Assembly: GCA_033239005.1 (NCBI GenBank)
Contig: BSQZ01000026.1
Coordinates: 4,290,501-4,354,500, forward strand
Reading direction: 5' to 3'
DNA length: 64,000 bases
DNA from: Lamellibrachia satsuma
Taxonomy: Eukaryota; Annelida; Polychaeta; Sabellida; Siboglinidae
Shown here: positions 20,179 through 33,568 of the stretch, one piece after another
How the letters are laid out: the number at the start of each line of letters is the position of its first letter
How positions within the stretch are numbered: the first letter of the stretch is position 1
Notes under the pieces: model-generated
Seen by the model: only the letters and a program-made list of their open reading frames with translations
What the model was told of the DNA's origin: nothing
Databases searched by the model: none
Position numbers and translations under genes: made by a program

Positions 20179-20408
20179 TATGTTTCAAGCTACATTAGTT
20201 AGTTTATCTGCACCTTCTCAGTTGGTAGCATCTTCAGACACTAAGGGGGTAAACCTTCCGACTTTGCTGCCCGATGCAAACGCGCGCAGCAATGTCAGCA
20301 ATGACGTATTGTTTCAGGGCGTCCTCCACTCAGATTTTGGTACCTACAAATGTCTCGCGAGGAACAAGTTTGGTGAGATCTCTGACGTGGGCGAACTGCT
20401 TGTCAGGG
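20179..20408 (+). CDS. Exon: C-terminal half of an Ig domain
   Basis: With the acceptor ttacag at 20173-20178 the frame fits phase 2 from the previous exon; the donor AGGG|taggtc-type junction (GT at 20409) leaves in phase 1. The second half, HSDFGTYKCLARNKFGEISD plus VGELLVRG, is a textbook DxGxYxC Ig end. The first ~40 residues (MFQATLVSLSAPSQLVASSD) lack the expected P.P..W strand, so the true acceptor may lie further in, or an exon may have been lost. In L1 proteins an N(K)FG...L.VR ending fits Ig5 rather than Ig3, so Ig4 and half-domains may be missing here. Confidence 0.55.
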
Positions 20409-20881
20409 GTAGGTCAGCGCGAGATGTCATTGTTAGAGGAGTAGCACAATGTTCAAGCAATAAAGGTTTATAGAAATGTGGATCAACTTGGGATCATTAG
20501 CAGAAGATGTTGAAACATGAAACTGGTGGCTAGCCATTGCAAACTGAATATTTGTTTGGTTTATATGTTAATAAAATAATCGGGGAAAAAAACGTTTTGA
20601 AACAAATATGTGAATTTGAAAGATGGATCCACATATTAGCAGTAATGTTTCGTTGGCGTCGGAGCAAACAAAGGATCTGAGATATAATTATCTAGATAAC
20701 TGCCAGTATTACATCGCAGTTTCGAGAATTGGATTCCAAGACGCCATCAGGATATTGACTGGCAGCACCAATTACCATAGATTTTGCAAATATATCACGA
20801 CAGTCACTTACAAACTACCAAGTTATCCCATCCTGACGATAGGTATTTTTGCTAGCGTTTTATCATTTTCTCGTGTTGCAG

Positions 20882-21172
20882 ATCAGACGATGATCCTACA
20901 GGGTCCCATGCGTCAAGAAGTGAATGCCATATCGAATGTCGTTTTCAACTGTCACGCCAGCACCAACCCCGCCGAGGAGTCAAAACTATGAATCGAGTGG
21001 AAGAGAAACGGCGAGCCAATTGACTACGAGCAAGATGGACGCATCTCAAAGAACATGGCCGACAGCTCACTGACGATCAGCCAGGTGGTTGTGGACGACT
21101 CGGGAGAGTACACTTGTGTCGCAAGCAACGGACTTGACTCAGACAAAGTCACCGCTCAGTTGACTGTCAAAG
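20882..21172 (+). CDS. Exon: Ig6-like domain of L1/neuroglian-family CAM, with in-frame TGA
   Basis: The acceptor is tcgtgttgcag and the donor AAAG|gtgagt; 291 bases, phase 1 at both ends. It opens DQTMILQGPMRQEV, has VVFNCHAST, then IEWKRNGEPIDYEQDG and DDSGEYTCVASNGLDSD, and ends LTVKG. The layout (T.I..GP....v.F.C.A..P....I.W) matches Ig6 of the L1 family. A TGA at 20989-20991 interrupts the frame just before the IEW strand; the frame is open on both sides. This is a nonsense change or an error. With no indel, one base substitution accounts for it. The next exon begins FN3-1 in the right phase. Confidence 0.75.
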
Positions 21173-21744
21173 GTGAGTGTTGCTTCAGTTTCTTCTTGTG
21201 GTTTCCGCTAGTAACATGTTTGTAACAATTCCATCGATAAAACTTTGATGCCCTATTGCGCAAGAATATTTATGGTTTTAGAAATCAGGGTAGTGACATT
21301 GAAAATGATTTGATAAAATGTATGACCTTGTATAAATATTGTTAATGGGCCCGTGTGGTCTAAATGGGCACGAACACTTTATTGTGCACAATGGTGATTT
21401 TACACCCCATTTATAAATATATATATATATTTGATTGTTTATTATATTTTTTTTAATATTAAAAAAAATATATTTTATTTTGTTAATGCATATTTGTATG
21501 TATATGGTTTTTACTTGAAATAAAAGTATTTGTATTGTTTGACTTTTTGTGTCTTATCATTTTACTAATTCATTAAAGCTCAGTAATTAGATTTCTTGCT
21601 CGATTCATTTAGGAAAAATTGTATCTTGTATCGACTATCAAAAACTAGCTCATTTGTGCAAATGTATTATTCAGATTTTGTTTTGATGAAATCATGGGAC
21701 AAACTATTAAATTAATTTTGGTTCAGCTGAAGTGGCCATGTGTA
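21173..21744. other. Intron with an inverted copy of the dispersed repeat
   Basis: AT-rich. 21560-21740 is a reverse-oriented copy of the repeat at 18283-18600 (gacaaactattaaattaatt corresponds to the complement of 18490-18520). Confidence 0.6.
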
Positions 21745-21857
21745 GCCTGCCTCTATATACCACAACATGTGTACCCTGCCTCTATATACCACAACATGTG
21801 TAGCCTGCCTCTATATACCACAACATGTGTAGCCTGCTTCTATATACCACAACATGT
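21745..21857. repeat. 29-bp minisatellite, left part (split by the LINE)
   Basis: Four copies of GCCTGCCTCTATATACCACA plus ACATGTGTA. The array resumes at 25285, after the LINE, so the LINE inserted inside it. Confidence 0.9.
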
Positions 21858-22317
21858 GGCCAAAATAGAGGCGATAACTGAGAGGGTAAAAAACATCGTA
21901 GGCTCGGGTAAGGGTGGATCTGTTTTAGTACATGTAGGGACAAATAACGTAGAGAGGGAGGGTACAATTGCCATAGTTAGGAAATATAGGCAGTTGGTCA
22001 GAACACTAAAACAGACGCGGGTTGAGCAGGTAATACTGTCAGGGATTTTACCTGTGATGGGCAGGAGGGGTCATAAATATCGAAATTGTCGGGGGATGGC
22101 AATTAACATGTTAGTCCAGAGGCTGTGTAGGGAAGAGGAAGTTGGATTTGTGGATTTATGGGAAAGTTTTGTTGGGAGGGCTGATATGTACATGAAGGAT
22201 GGGCTTCATTTAAGTGGAAAGGGGGCGGCAGTATTCGCGGACAAACTTTCAGCAGCAGTAGATAGCGACTTGGGTACAATGACAAATATTTTTGGAAGTA
22301 AACATTCTTTAAACTAG
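21858..22317 (+). mobile_element. CR1-like LINE ORF1 remnant: SGNH esterase-type domain
   Basis: The frame reads AKIEAITERVKNIVGSGKGG, HVGTNNVEREGT, VILSGILPVMGRRG, GFVDLWESFVG and KDGLHLSGKGAAVFADKL, ending at 22317. HxGTNN and DGLHLSxxG are the conserved blocks III and V of SGNH/GDSL hydrolases. ORF1 proteins of CR1-group LINEs carry an esterase domain of this type. The N-terminus with the Gly-Asp-Ser block is missing, so the element is 5'-truncated here, at the junction with the minisatellite. Stop TAG at 22315-22317; ORF2 opens 2 bases later. The reading frame runs backwards into the minisatellite, but that part is not LINE. Confidence 0.85.
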
Positions 22318-22319
22318 AA

Positions 22320-25193
22320 GTGCAGGGGGGTTACCTAGAGGTGTCTCAAGCAGAACAAGAGACCACTAGCACAGATAAACCAATATCAAATCATCCGAAA
22401 AACATCTCTGAAAAAGGTTATAGATGCGTATGTTTAAATGCAAGGAGCATAGTAAATAAGAAAAACGAATTAAACATTATGGTAGAAGATATTGACCCTC
22501 ACATAATTGGTATAACTGAATCATGGGCCAACATAGATATAACAGATGCTGAATTAGGACTGACAGGATACGTAATGTTTAGGAAAGATCGAATAGGAAG
22601 AAGGGGCGGGGGAGTTATTTTATATGTTAAAGAATCTATTCAGGCTTACGAAATAAAACTAGAAAGGGAAGCAGATTGCGATGAAGCTGTTTGGTGCAAA
22701 ATTGTTTCAGGAAATTCAAAATTAACTGTTGGATTAGTTTACCGAAGTACAAACATAAACGAAGAGGACAACACAAAAATAAAAAACGCTATACAGGAAG
22801 TTAGTAAAGGGGAATGTATCATAATGGGAGATTTTAACCATGGACACATACAATGGAATTCTCTAGAGAGCACAGGGATTGAGGATCAACAATTTCTATG
22901 TTTAATCCAGGATAGCTTTCTTACTCAGCACGTACTAGAACCAACCAGGGGAGAAAATGTATTGGATATAGTTTTGTCATCACAAAAAGAATTAGTGGAC
23001 AATGTAAAAATATTTGAACCATTGGGTAATAGTGACCATAATCAAATACATTTTGACATCAATGTAAAATCAGAAAGTAAAAATAAGAAAACGTACAAGA
23101 GAAACTTCCACAAAGGTAACTACAAAGATATGAGAAAATACTTAGCACAGCTAGATTGGAATAACATGCTGATGAATAAGACTGCAATTGAATGTTGGAA
23201 TATTCTAAAATATGAAATTGAGAGTATCATTGATAAATTTGTTCCCTTCCGAAAACAAGGAAAACGGTGTAGAAAGAAACAAGTGTCAAAAGAGGCAATT
23301 AGAAAAATAATGCTAAAACAAACTATGTGGAGGGTTTATAGGCGTACCAGAAAGGAAGAAGACTATGCAAAATACAAAGAGGCACTTAATGCAGCTACAA
23401 CTGAAATCAGACAATCTAAAAGAAGCTATGAGCAAAAACTGGCATGTAACATAAAAACTGACAGCAAGAGTTTTTATGCATATGTCAGGAGTAAACAAAA
23501 CGTACAAGACAAGGTTGGACCTCTAGAAGACAGTGCTGGAAATATAATATCACAGGGGTTTTTAATGGCGGAAGACCTAAATCGTTACTTCAGTTCAGTG
23601 TTTACAAAAGAAGATATTAGTTCATTACCAGTTGCTGATGCTAAATTTCAGGGGGCTAAATCTGACTATTTAGGACCGTTAGTTGTAACTCCAGAATTGG
23701 TAGCTAGGAAAATAAAGGCAATGAAGGATAACAAATCACCGGGAGTGGATGGGATTCCTCCAAAATTACTAATGGAAACAGTAGATCAAATCAGTATACC
23801 ACTTGCAAGAGTATTCAACTTGTCATTAAAAGAGGGAGTTGTTCCGTTTGAATGGAAAGAAGCAAACATCATACCATTATTTAAAAAGGGTTCGAGAAAT
23901 AAGTCAGAGAATTACAGACCAGTGAGTTTAACGTCAGTGATTTGTAAATTATTAGAAAGGTTAATTAAAAACCATATGGTGGACTTCCTCTTTAAGCATA
24001 AATTATTAAATTCATCTCAACATGGATTCCTTAAAGCGAGGTCATGCTTAACAAATGTGTTATGTTTTTCGGAAGAAATCACTAAGTGGATAGACGAGGG
24101 ATCGCCAGTAGATATTATCTACTTAGATTTTCAGAAAGCTTTTGACAAAGTGCCACATCAAAGATTGCTACTTAAATTAAAAGCCCATGGTATCGGGGAT
24201 AGCATAACTGACTGGATAGAACAATGGCTGACTGACAGAAGACAACGAGTTGTAGTAGATGGCGAAGTTTCAAATTGGAAATCGGTTTTGAGTGGGGTTC
24301 CTCAAGGATCAGTATTAGGACCTATATTATTCTTAATTTATATCAATGACTTGGACGAGAATATAACAAGTAACGTACTGAAATTTGCGGACGACACAAA
24401 ACTGTTTAGAAAGGTTAATACTGATGGTGATAAACAACATTTACAAAACGATCTAGACAGATTAGTGAAATGGTCTGAGAAATGGCAGATGCTGTTCAAT
24501 TTTGGGAAATGTAAATGCCTACATACAGGACATGGGAACTTGAATGTAAACTATAAAATGGGAGCTACTGTTCTTGGCACTACTGTAAAAGAAAAGGACT
24601 TAGGAGTTACAATAAGCGCTGATATGAAAGTTTCAGAGCAGTGTGGTATTGCAGCTTCAAAGGGTAATCAAATTCTTGGATTGATTAGAAGAAACATAAC
24701 ATACAAGGGAAAAAAGTTAATTATACCTCTTTATAAAGCAATAGTTAAACCTCATTTAGAATACTGTATACAAGCATGGAGACCATATCGTAAGAAGGAT
24801 ATAGATACGCTTGAACGCATACAAAGGAGAGCAACTAAAATGATTCCAGAACTTAGAGACCTTAGTTATGAAGAACGCCTGAAAGAATGTGGTTTAACAA
24901 CTCTAGAGACAAGGAGGTTAAGAGGAGATCAGATTGAAGTTTTTAAGATATTGAATGGGTATGAAAATATTGATAGAAATATGTTTTTCTCACTCAAGAA
25001 GGATAGCAGAACTAGAGGACATGAGGTAAAATTAGTAAAGGATCAATGTAGATTGGACATCAGAAAGCACTCGTTCTCACAGAGGACAGTAAATGAATGG
25101 AACAGACTGTCTACAGATTGTGTAACTGCTAGCAGCGTGAATATGTTTAAAAACAAGGTTGACACATATATCAGGAGGGCGGGTTATAAGTAG
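22320..25193 (+). mobile_element. CR1-like LINE ORF2: endonuclease and reverse transcriptase
   Basis: An uninterrupted frame of 957 codons encodes the protein that nicks target DNA and copies the LINE RNA. The AP-endonuclease-like EEP domain spans about residues 37-245 (CLNARSIVNKKNELN; ITESWA; MGDFNHGHIQW near 170; SDHNQIHF near 240). The reverse transcriptase follows (KSPGVDGIPPKLL; YLDFQKAFDKVPHQ; GVPQGSVLGPILF; LKFADDTKLF with the catalytic DD at residues 691-692). The C-terminus has the usual HLEYCIQAW and RIQRRATKMIP. Start chosen at 22320, just after the ORF1 stop; the first recognisable residues begin near 35, so the true start may be later. With no stop codons, the copy is young and potentially still able to supply enzyme, although ORF1 is truncated. 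It lies in an intron of the L1-type CAM in sense orientation. Confidence 0.95.
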
Positions 25194-25284
25194 GTGAACA
25201 TTGTTGGACTCTCGATAAGCCAATGGCTTCCTTGTCCACTTGCCATCTGGGCCTCTGGCTTGGATGGCAAATCTTGTTAAATCT
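25194..25284 (+). mobile_element. CR1-like LINE 3' UTR and short terminal repeats
   Basis: After the ORF2 stop a ~70-bp 3' UTR ends with GGCAAATCTTGTTAAATCTT and GTTAAATC, i.e. short tandem AAATCTTGTT units in place of poly-A. This is the ending typical of CR1-group LINEs. The 29-bp minisatellite resumes immediately. Confidence 0.8.
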
Positions 25285-25426
25285 TGTTAAATCTGCCTCT
25301 ATATACCACAATGTTTAGCCTGCCTCTATATACCACAACATGTGTAGCCTGCCTCTATACCACAACATGTGTAGCCTGCCTCTATATACCACAACATGTG
25401 TAGCCTGCCTCTATATACCACAACAT
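25285..25426. repeat. 29-bp minisatellite, right part
   Basis: About five copies of the CTGCCTCTATATACCACAAC unit, continuing the array interrupted at 21857. Confidence 0.9.
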
Positions 25427-25880
25427 TGGGATATTCACCATTTCTCAAGTTACTCAATATAATGATAACAAATTGTCTCTCTTTTACTAAGCTAACTGCA
25501 CATTTGAACTTGAATGATCCTGTTAGCTGGAACATCTTTAAATTATTCCACCCATGGCAATTTAAGTAATTTCAATAATTGTGCACGGTGGGTTTGTATG
25601 GTGTGTGACGGGAGGAATAAAATGTCCAATATGGCACGACCTAACCAGTTAAAGCTACCATGTTGTGTAGCTAGATTCTCACGGAAAAACTGCCCAGTTG
25701 TGGTGGAAGTAACTTTTCAATGATGTATTATCCTGTATATTTTAATAATAGTGGAAAACTTTTCCTTTATCTTGATAGTCAACGATGTCTTTGTATTTAG
25801 CTTAGTTCCCAAGGATGAAGTGTTCTAGTTTTCTAAAGCATCAGGAGTGATATGTTGACATTCTTTGTGCTTCGCTGCAG
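25427..25880. other. Intron, no feature recognised
   Basis: Intronic sequence up to the good acceptor tgcttcgctgcag. No other element identified. Confidence 0.5.
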
Positions 25881-25975
25881 ATCAACCAGACCCACCAACT
25901 AGCATTAGTATGCATAAGTGCAGATTGACTCGGGTGGAAATCAAATGGCAGCCGGGCAGTGACAACAACGACAAG
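25881..25975 (+). CDS. Exon: start of FN3-1 of the L1/neuroglian-family CAM
   Basis: The acceptor is ttcgctgcag and the donor AAG|gtagga; it enters in phase 1, matching the Ig6 exon, and leaves in phase 0. It encodes DQPDPPTSISMHKCRLTRVE and IKWQPGSDNNDK. The P(D/N)PP.....C....V.W.PG.DN. pattern is the first strands of the first fibronectin III domain of L1-family adhesion proteins. It joins in frame to the exon at 28439. The last 77 bases of this exon plus 12 intron bases are duplicated at 27525-27613. Confidence 0.8.
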
Positions 25976-25984
25976 GTAGGAAGA

Positions 25985-27522
25985 TTGACCAAAATCAACA
26001 CACTAACCATTACATCCACGAGTGTAGCTAGGCATACATTCATGTGGAAACACAAATCTAAGTCTGGTTGTAAATTGTTTTAAAGCAAACTAATTTGCAA
26101 TCTGGTGCGTATCAGTATTCATAGTGTTAACATGCATTAATGACCTGTTTACTATGTAATAGCACAATTAATTATAACAGCTAGTGAAGAACTATTGCTA
26201 TGCATGTACATGTAATACCATATCATTAAAAATCTTTGAATGATACATTGCCCTCATCAAATACTGGCTTGTCATGTCAGTTATATCAGTGGGTACGTTC
26301 TCATTCTACCATCGAGTGGCTTGCTCGCTTCAATCCAAATACAGTATCCCTGTTAGCTCTACAGCACTGTAAAATAATGCATTCCATACTTCTGCAGAGG
26401 TTACACTGTTTGGCCTGTAGAAATGTGGTAAGAAGAAGCCCCCTTTGGAGGACATCCACAATGGTCACTCAATGGGTATATCACAGAGCGACTGCAGATC
26501 ACTTCTGTTGTTCATATCAGCTTGTGCATTCTCGAAGAGCTCAGCCTGAAAGACAAGTAAACTTTAGATTAAGTACAGGGTAGTTGAAAGAGAAGGTGAT
26601 CTGTTGGTCTGTGTCCATCTTACTTCTAACTACATGCTGTGGTAATGGCCAAGTAAACATGGTGTCCTTTACAGTTAGTGTAGATGGTGCTAGGTAGACC
26701 CTATCCGCTGTCTTAGCATTTATTACTTTAAAGTGATTGTATAGAAATTATAAATGGTTAATTGAACGATATTGAATATTGCAACACTGTTTCATATTTA
26801 AAATTGTTCAATATTTATAAAATCTTGGTTTGCAATTTTTTTATAGATACATGACTTGTTGATAAAATAAAATATTCCTGTTTTTCAACATATATATATA
26901 TATATATATATTAGCGGTAAAGATTTATTGTTCTGCCTTTTAATACTGTAAAATGACCTATATACTACCGCTAACGGTTAACTACAACTTTTTAATAAGT
27001 TTTCATTTTAGTTGTCTGTAAAATTTCATGTTTTGTACAATTTCATATGATTGGGAACAGACTGCAGTATTTAAGAGTAACAAATGTAGTTCAGATGTAC
27101 GTTTACATAAAAAAATTTATAATGGGAGCATTTTTAACCCCTAACTAGCAACGTATCAGTTAGCCAATGAAAACCTTTGTAAATGTCCTTTAATTCTTTG
27201 CTGTTTGTTACAACAGCAATATTTTATTCATTGCAGTAAAATGTTTTATAAGACAACATTTCAATGTCATCAAGAAGTAATCATTTTGATAACATTGGTG
27301 CAGCAGCTGCAACATTCTTCAATGTGATGATTAGTCATTTCAGAAATGGTATACGTTATGCTAGTTCACTGCATGCAAGTAGTAACCACTGTTTGATGTG
27401 TCTACTATATTAATAAAAATTTCTGTATGTTTCAGTTTGCATGTGTCTTTCTTGCATGATTAAAAATACAGTCAAACCTGCTTAAGCGACCACCTGTAGA
27501 CTAATACAAAGAGACAACCTGT
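25985..27522. repeat. Left arm of a large inverted repeat (~1.54 kb)
   Basis: The sequence from ttgaccaaaatcaacacact to gagacaacctgt is repeated in reverse complement at 30044-32014 with few differences. It contains one copy of the 'taaagatttattgttctgcc' unit near 26920, a TA microsatellite (26890-26912), and a ~50-bp stub of a MITE at its right end (from cagtcaaacctgcttaagcg). The stub is complete in the other arm, so this left arm is the secondary, truncated copy. A 115-codon ORF (26236-26583) is open in both arms but has no recognisable domain. Confidence 0.9.
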
Positions 27523-27524
27523 AT

Positions 27525-27613
27525 CTAGCATTAGTATGCATAAGTGCAGATTGACTCGGGTGGAAATCAAATGGCAGCCAGGCAGTGACAATAACGACAA
27601 GGTAGGAAGATTG
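27525..27613 (+). pseudogene. Duplicated 3' piece of the FN3-1 exon with its donor site
   Basis: 89 bp identical to 25899-25987 except for two substitutions (gccggg to gccagg, acaacaac to acaataac). It includes the donor AAG|gtagga and 12 intron bases, but no acceptor and no exon start. What follows (ttcttttaaacc) differs from what follows the first copy. The two copies therefore bracket the left arm of the inverted repeat like a very long target-site duplication. It is a fossil exon fragment; splicing into it would need a cryptic acceptor. Confidence 0.9.
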
Positions 27614-27850
27614 TTCTTTTAAACCAACGTCTGTTGGTGAGTGATACTTTAAAACTAGCAAAAACGTTTCCTTTTTGGAGCAGAGCCTGAGAGAAGGGCA
27701 ATTTTATTACAGAGGGGTTGTGAGAAGTTGGTCCTAAGAATAGGTGGGAGGTGGGAGATTGGCCTAAAAATAGGTGGATCATAGGAGGTGAAGTTGCCGG
27801 GAGGTGGTCTCAAAATGACACAAGCATGCATGCACGCACACACGCACGCA

Positions 27851-27882
<32 letters not shown>

Positions 27883-28438
27883 CTGCACACCAGTTTGTCA
27901 CTGATTTCATTCAGTTATGTGTATAAAGAAGGTAGCTAGTTAACGAGTAGTGTAAGATTGTCTGAGTTGTATTATATCATGTATAGCATTTGTTGCTCTG
28001 CCTGGAAACACCGAATAGAAGACAATTACAATTTGTTGCATCTGTTCCTAAAGACACATTTCTTACTTCTTTTAGCACGATTTAGCAAGATTGCCAACCT
28101 AAGCTTTAGATGGCAAATGGGCAAGGTTTGGTGACTGAACTGCAGTGTACTGTCTTTATCAACAGTTGTATGTCATTCTAATTCTGGTACATTGTTAGGA
28201 GCCAATAGTAGCTATAGTCTACAATGGGGATTATAAAAAATATTTTAAAACCATGTGGTAGACCTTACAGTTAATATTTTTCTTAAAACATTATTGCGAT
28301 TCCGTCTCTTAATCATTAACATATTTTCAGTATTTTTTATTTGGACAGGATCCCTATGCAAGCATTCTCATGAAGATACACCTCACAGATAGAACGCGGT
28401 GTTGATTGTGGAGATGTTCTATGATTGCCAGGTCCTAG
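27614..28438. other. Intron between FN3-1 exons; (ACGC)n/(CA)n at 27834-27885
   Basis: Contains a 50-bp ACGC/CA microsatellite. No other feature. It ends with the acceptor ttctatgattgccag. Confidence 0.6.
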
Positions 28439-28695
28439 AGTACATTGTCTACTACAACGCGTCATTTGACGAGCCAGGCCAGTACCATGAGGCAAGCGCG
28501 AGAACCCTTGGAGAGTTCGAGCGAGAGATCTCCCTGTCTCCATGGGCCAGCTATACATTCCATGTGCGTGCACGCAACAGCATCGGAATGAGTGCATGCA
28601 GCCATCAGACGAATACTGTCTGTCATACCCCATCCTCTGCCCCTTCTGGCAACCCCCATGGGGTGTGTGTGGAGAGCAGGGACCCCCAGGACTTG
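28439..28695 (+). CDS. Exon: end of FN3-1 and start of FN3-2 of the L1/neuroglian-family CAM
   Basis: The acceptor is atgattgccag and the donor GACTTG|gtgagt; phase 0 in, matching the exon ending at 25975. It encodes EYIVYYNASFDEPGQYHEAS, SLSPWASYTFHVRARNSIGM, then VCHTPSSAPSGNPHGVCVES and RDPQDL. The LSPWA.YTF.V.A.N..G block ends FN3-1, and C.TP...P..NP..V.......L opens FN3-2, exactly as in L1/neurofascin proteins, where an intron follows at the same point. Further FN3, transmembrane and ankyrin-binding exons were not found downstream in the window, so the gene is cut off by distance or rearrangement. Confidence 0.85.
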
Positions 28696-28750
28696 GTGAG
28701 TGTGTGTGAGGTGAGTGGTAGTGTCACTGCTTGTTTGTTTCATTAAAAAC

Positions 28751-28980
<230 letters not shown>

Positions 28981-29088
28981 GATTCTAGGACATAATCCCC
29001 CAGACACTATTCCCCCTAGGACAATATCCCCTGTCATAAGCAACAGTAACACAACAGGCAAGAGTAAAACAACATCTATATTTATTAC

Positions 29089-29771
29089 AGTATTGAATGC
29101 AATACCGCAGAGATACTCCATGTTATTTATTACACACTCTAAAGTACTGAGGCAGGCTTACTTAGAGTCCAGTATTGAATGCAGTACTACAGTGATACTC
29201 CATGTTATTTATTACACACTCTAAAATACTGAGGCAGGCTTACTTAGAGTCCAGTATTGAATGCAATTCCGCAGAGATACTCCATGTTATTTATTACACA
29301 CTCTAAAGTACTGATGCAGGCTTACTTAGAGTCCAGTATTGAATGCAATACCGCAGAGATAATCCTTGTTATTTATTACACACTCCAAAGTACTGAGGCA
29401 GGCTTACTTAGAGTCCAGTATTGAATGCAATACCACAGAGATAATCCTTGTTATTTATTACACACTCCAAAGTATTGAGGCAGGCTTACTTAGAGTCCAG
29501 TATTGAATGCAATGCCGCAGTGATCCTCCATGTTATATATTACACACTCCAAAGTACTGAGGCAGGCTTACTTAGAGTCCAGTATTGAATGCAATGCCGC
29601 AGTGATCCTCCATGTTATATATTACACACTCCATAGTACTGAGGCAGGCTTACTTAAGAGTCCAGTATTGAATGCAATACTGCAGTGATACTCCATGTTA
29701 TATATTACACACTCCAAAGTACTGAGGCAGGCTTACTTAGAGTCCAGTATTGAATGCAATACCGCAGTGAT
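29089..29771. repeat. 82-bp satellite-like tandem array, ~8.3 copies
   Basis: The unit begins tattgaatgcaataccgcag and includes ctccatgttatttattacac and gtactgaggcaggcttactt. Copies are 90-98% alike by eye. It lies between the arms of the large inverted repeat. Confidence 0.95.
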
Positions 29772-30043
29772 TTTTCTCGGCTGCATAGACAATGATAATG
29801 CAATTTGTATTACTGCAAGCTGTACTATAAAAAAGATGATCTACTTACCATACCAGTCGACCAACATTGTCATAGTCACACTGCACAATCAATATGAAAT
29901 TGGTGTATTTTAATAATATCGATTTACTGCAGCCAAACCCGTATTAAACGACCACTGAAAGGTGGTTGAAAAGTGGTCTGGTGGCAGCTTAATGCAGGTA
30001 ATTTAACATGGAACTCCTGTGAGGAGTTGATTAGTTGTTAGTG

Positions 30044-32014
<1,971 letters not shown>

Positions 32015-32768
32015 ATTTCAATAATATTTTAACTGCATTAAAAATATGTAGTGAATTTGATTTTTTTTCATTGAAATTGGAGTCAGGTAACGCAAAAATT
32101 ACCTAAATGTGATTTTCAAACTGCTGGTTAAAAGGAGATGTGACAGCTGGATAGGATGTTTTTTTGCATAGTTACTACAATTTTGTAGATTGGTTTTTCT
32201 TAGTGAAATAAATTATGAAAATTTTATGCCAGACCCTCGTTTCCATGGCAACAACCAAAATGGCCTATGTATCAAAGTTTTATTGCCCCTCTAAAAAATT
32301 ACAACACAATTTTCAAAAATATATTGTAAATTTTTTCAACACATTTTATTTGTTAACCCGCTAAATTTTACCAAAAAATTATTTGATTACATGGTAGATG
32401 CAAACTGTGTCCATGAGTAAAACTAATTTAGAAATAAGTCAAGTATTTATAGTAAACTTACAATGCTATTGGAATACGAATTAAGCACATTTTAGTAACA
32501 TATTTCAAAAAACATCATTGCACCTGCCATATCTCCCCTTAACATAACACACAAAACACTTTTCTATTACAGAAAGTATTGCCATGCTGGAAGTATCCCA
32601 CAACACACTTGACAATACTGGCCACCATTGATCAATGGTTATGGTAGCATATTTCACTCACGTAAAATAGCCTGAGCTTTTCGCTTGTGTGTAACCTGCA
32701 AAAGTCGTCTAGTTTCAAATTTAAAGTAATAATGCAGGCGACATCTTAAGTACAAGTTAACTAATTGC
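32015..32768. other. AT-rich DNA, no gene seen
   Basis: Non-coding between the inverted repeat and the transposase exon. It may include the 3' UTR of the transposase, which would be transcribed leftward. Confidence 0.5.
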
Positions 32769-33568
32769 TTAACAATGAAAGAATGTGAAGAACACACTTG
32801 CAAAGTGGACAGTGCAACACGATTTGAAACAAGTTTTTCTAGTCTTTCTTTGCATGTACATCTGTCCTTCTACTACATTTGTGTCTGTAGTCACCAGTGC
32901 CCTCATACAGTGATCACAAGAAAAATCGAAATCATGGATTTTATGCACCAAATATCCACCTCTATATGTGAGCACATTGGTAACTGCAGCAGTGCTTTCA
33001 AAATCAATACTTGAAATTACATTAATGTCAAGCTCTGTTGTAAGCTGCTTTACAGATGAATTGCATCCATCACTGTCTGCAGGGTCGCTAGATGCTTCAC
33101 TGGACAGACGTGACAAACTTGTGAGCATGCCATCTTCGTCATACTCACAGTTTGCGGATGGAATGCTAGCCAGCATCAAAGTTGAACATAAATTTCTATA
33201 TGCAAAGCGAAACTCTCGTGCCGAGAGATTAAATCTGTGTCCACCCTTAGATCGAATTTGGGAAAATATGTTTTCAAGACAATCTTGATTTAAGCGGCCA
33301 GTAAGAAGAAATTTCAAAGGGCCTTTCTTTACCAAACCATCATAAATAGCGGTAATGACATTAATGTCTTGAATAAGACCATCAAAACAAGGTGGACGAT
33401 ATTTTTTACCCTTTACATTTACATACCAGGTTTCAGATTCTGCCTTCATGTCTGACAGGACTTTCAGACGCTGAATACTATTTGCGGAAATGGGTGAGGC
33501 AGCCTTCTTTCCATAAGATCTTACGTTTAACACATCGATGGCATCATTGACTTTCTTCACAAAGTCAG
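32769..33568 (-). mobile_element. P-element/THAP9-like transposase, C-terminal exon
   Basis: On the minus strand, after the acceptor catgacag, an open frame of about 267 codons reaches the stop at 32769. Diagnostic stretches are PLKFLLTGRLNQDCLENIFS, QIRSKGGHRFNLSAREFRFA, YRNL, then YLVHKIHDFDFSCDHCMRAL. The TGRLNQD(x)LENxFxxxRxxGG block is the RNase-H-like C-terminal region of P-element-type transposases, with one of the acidic residues in the conserved E of LEN. The C-x2-C near the end is also typical. The catalytic core exons and N-terminal THAP domain are not adjacent on this strand, so this is a fragment or one exon of a longer gene. No disabling change within the exon. Confidence 0.85.

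Noticed and set aside
20989..20991. TGA as a selenocysteine codon in the Ig6 exon
   Set aside because: Ig domains of this family have no selenocysteine, the site is not a redox position, and no SECIS-type context was noticed; a nonsense change or base error is simpler.
26236..26583. 115-codon ORF conserved in both arms of the inverted repeat
   Set aside because: The arms are almost identical at the DNA level, so sharing the ORF is not evidence of selection; no domain or codon bias seen.
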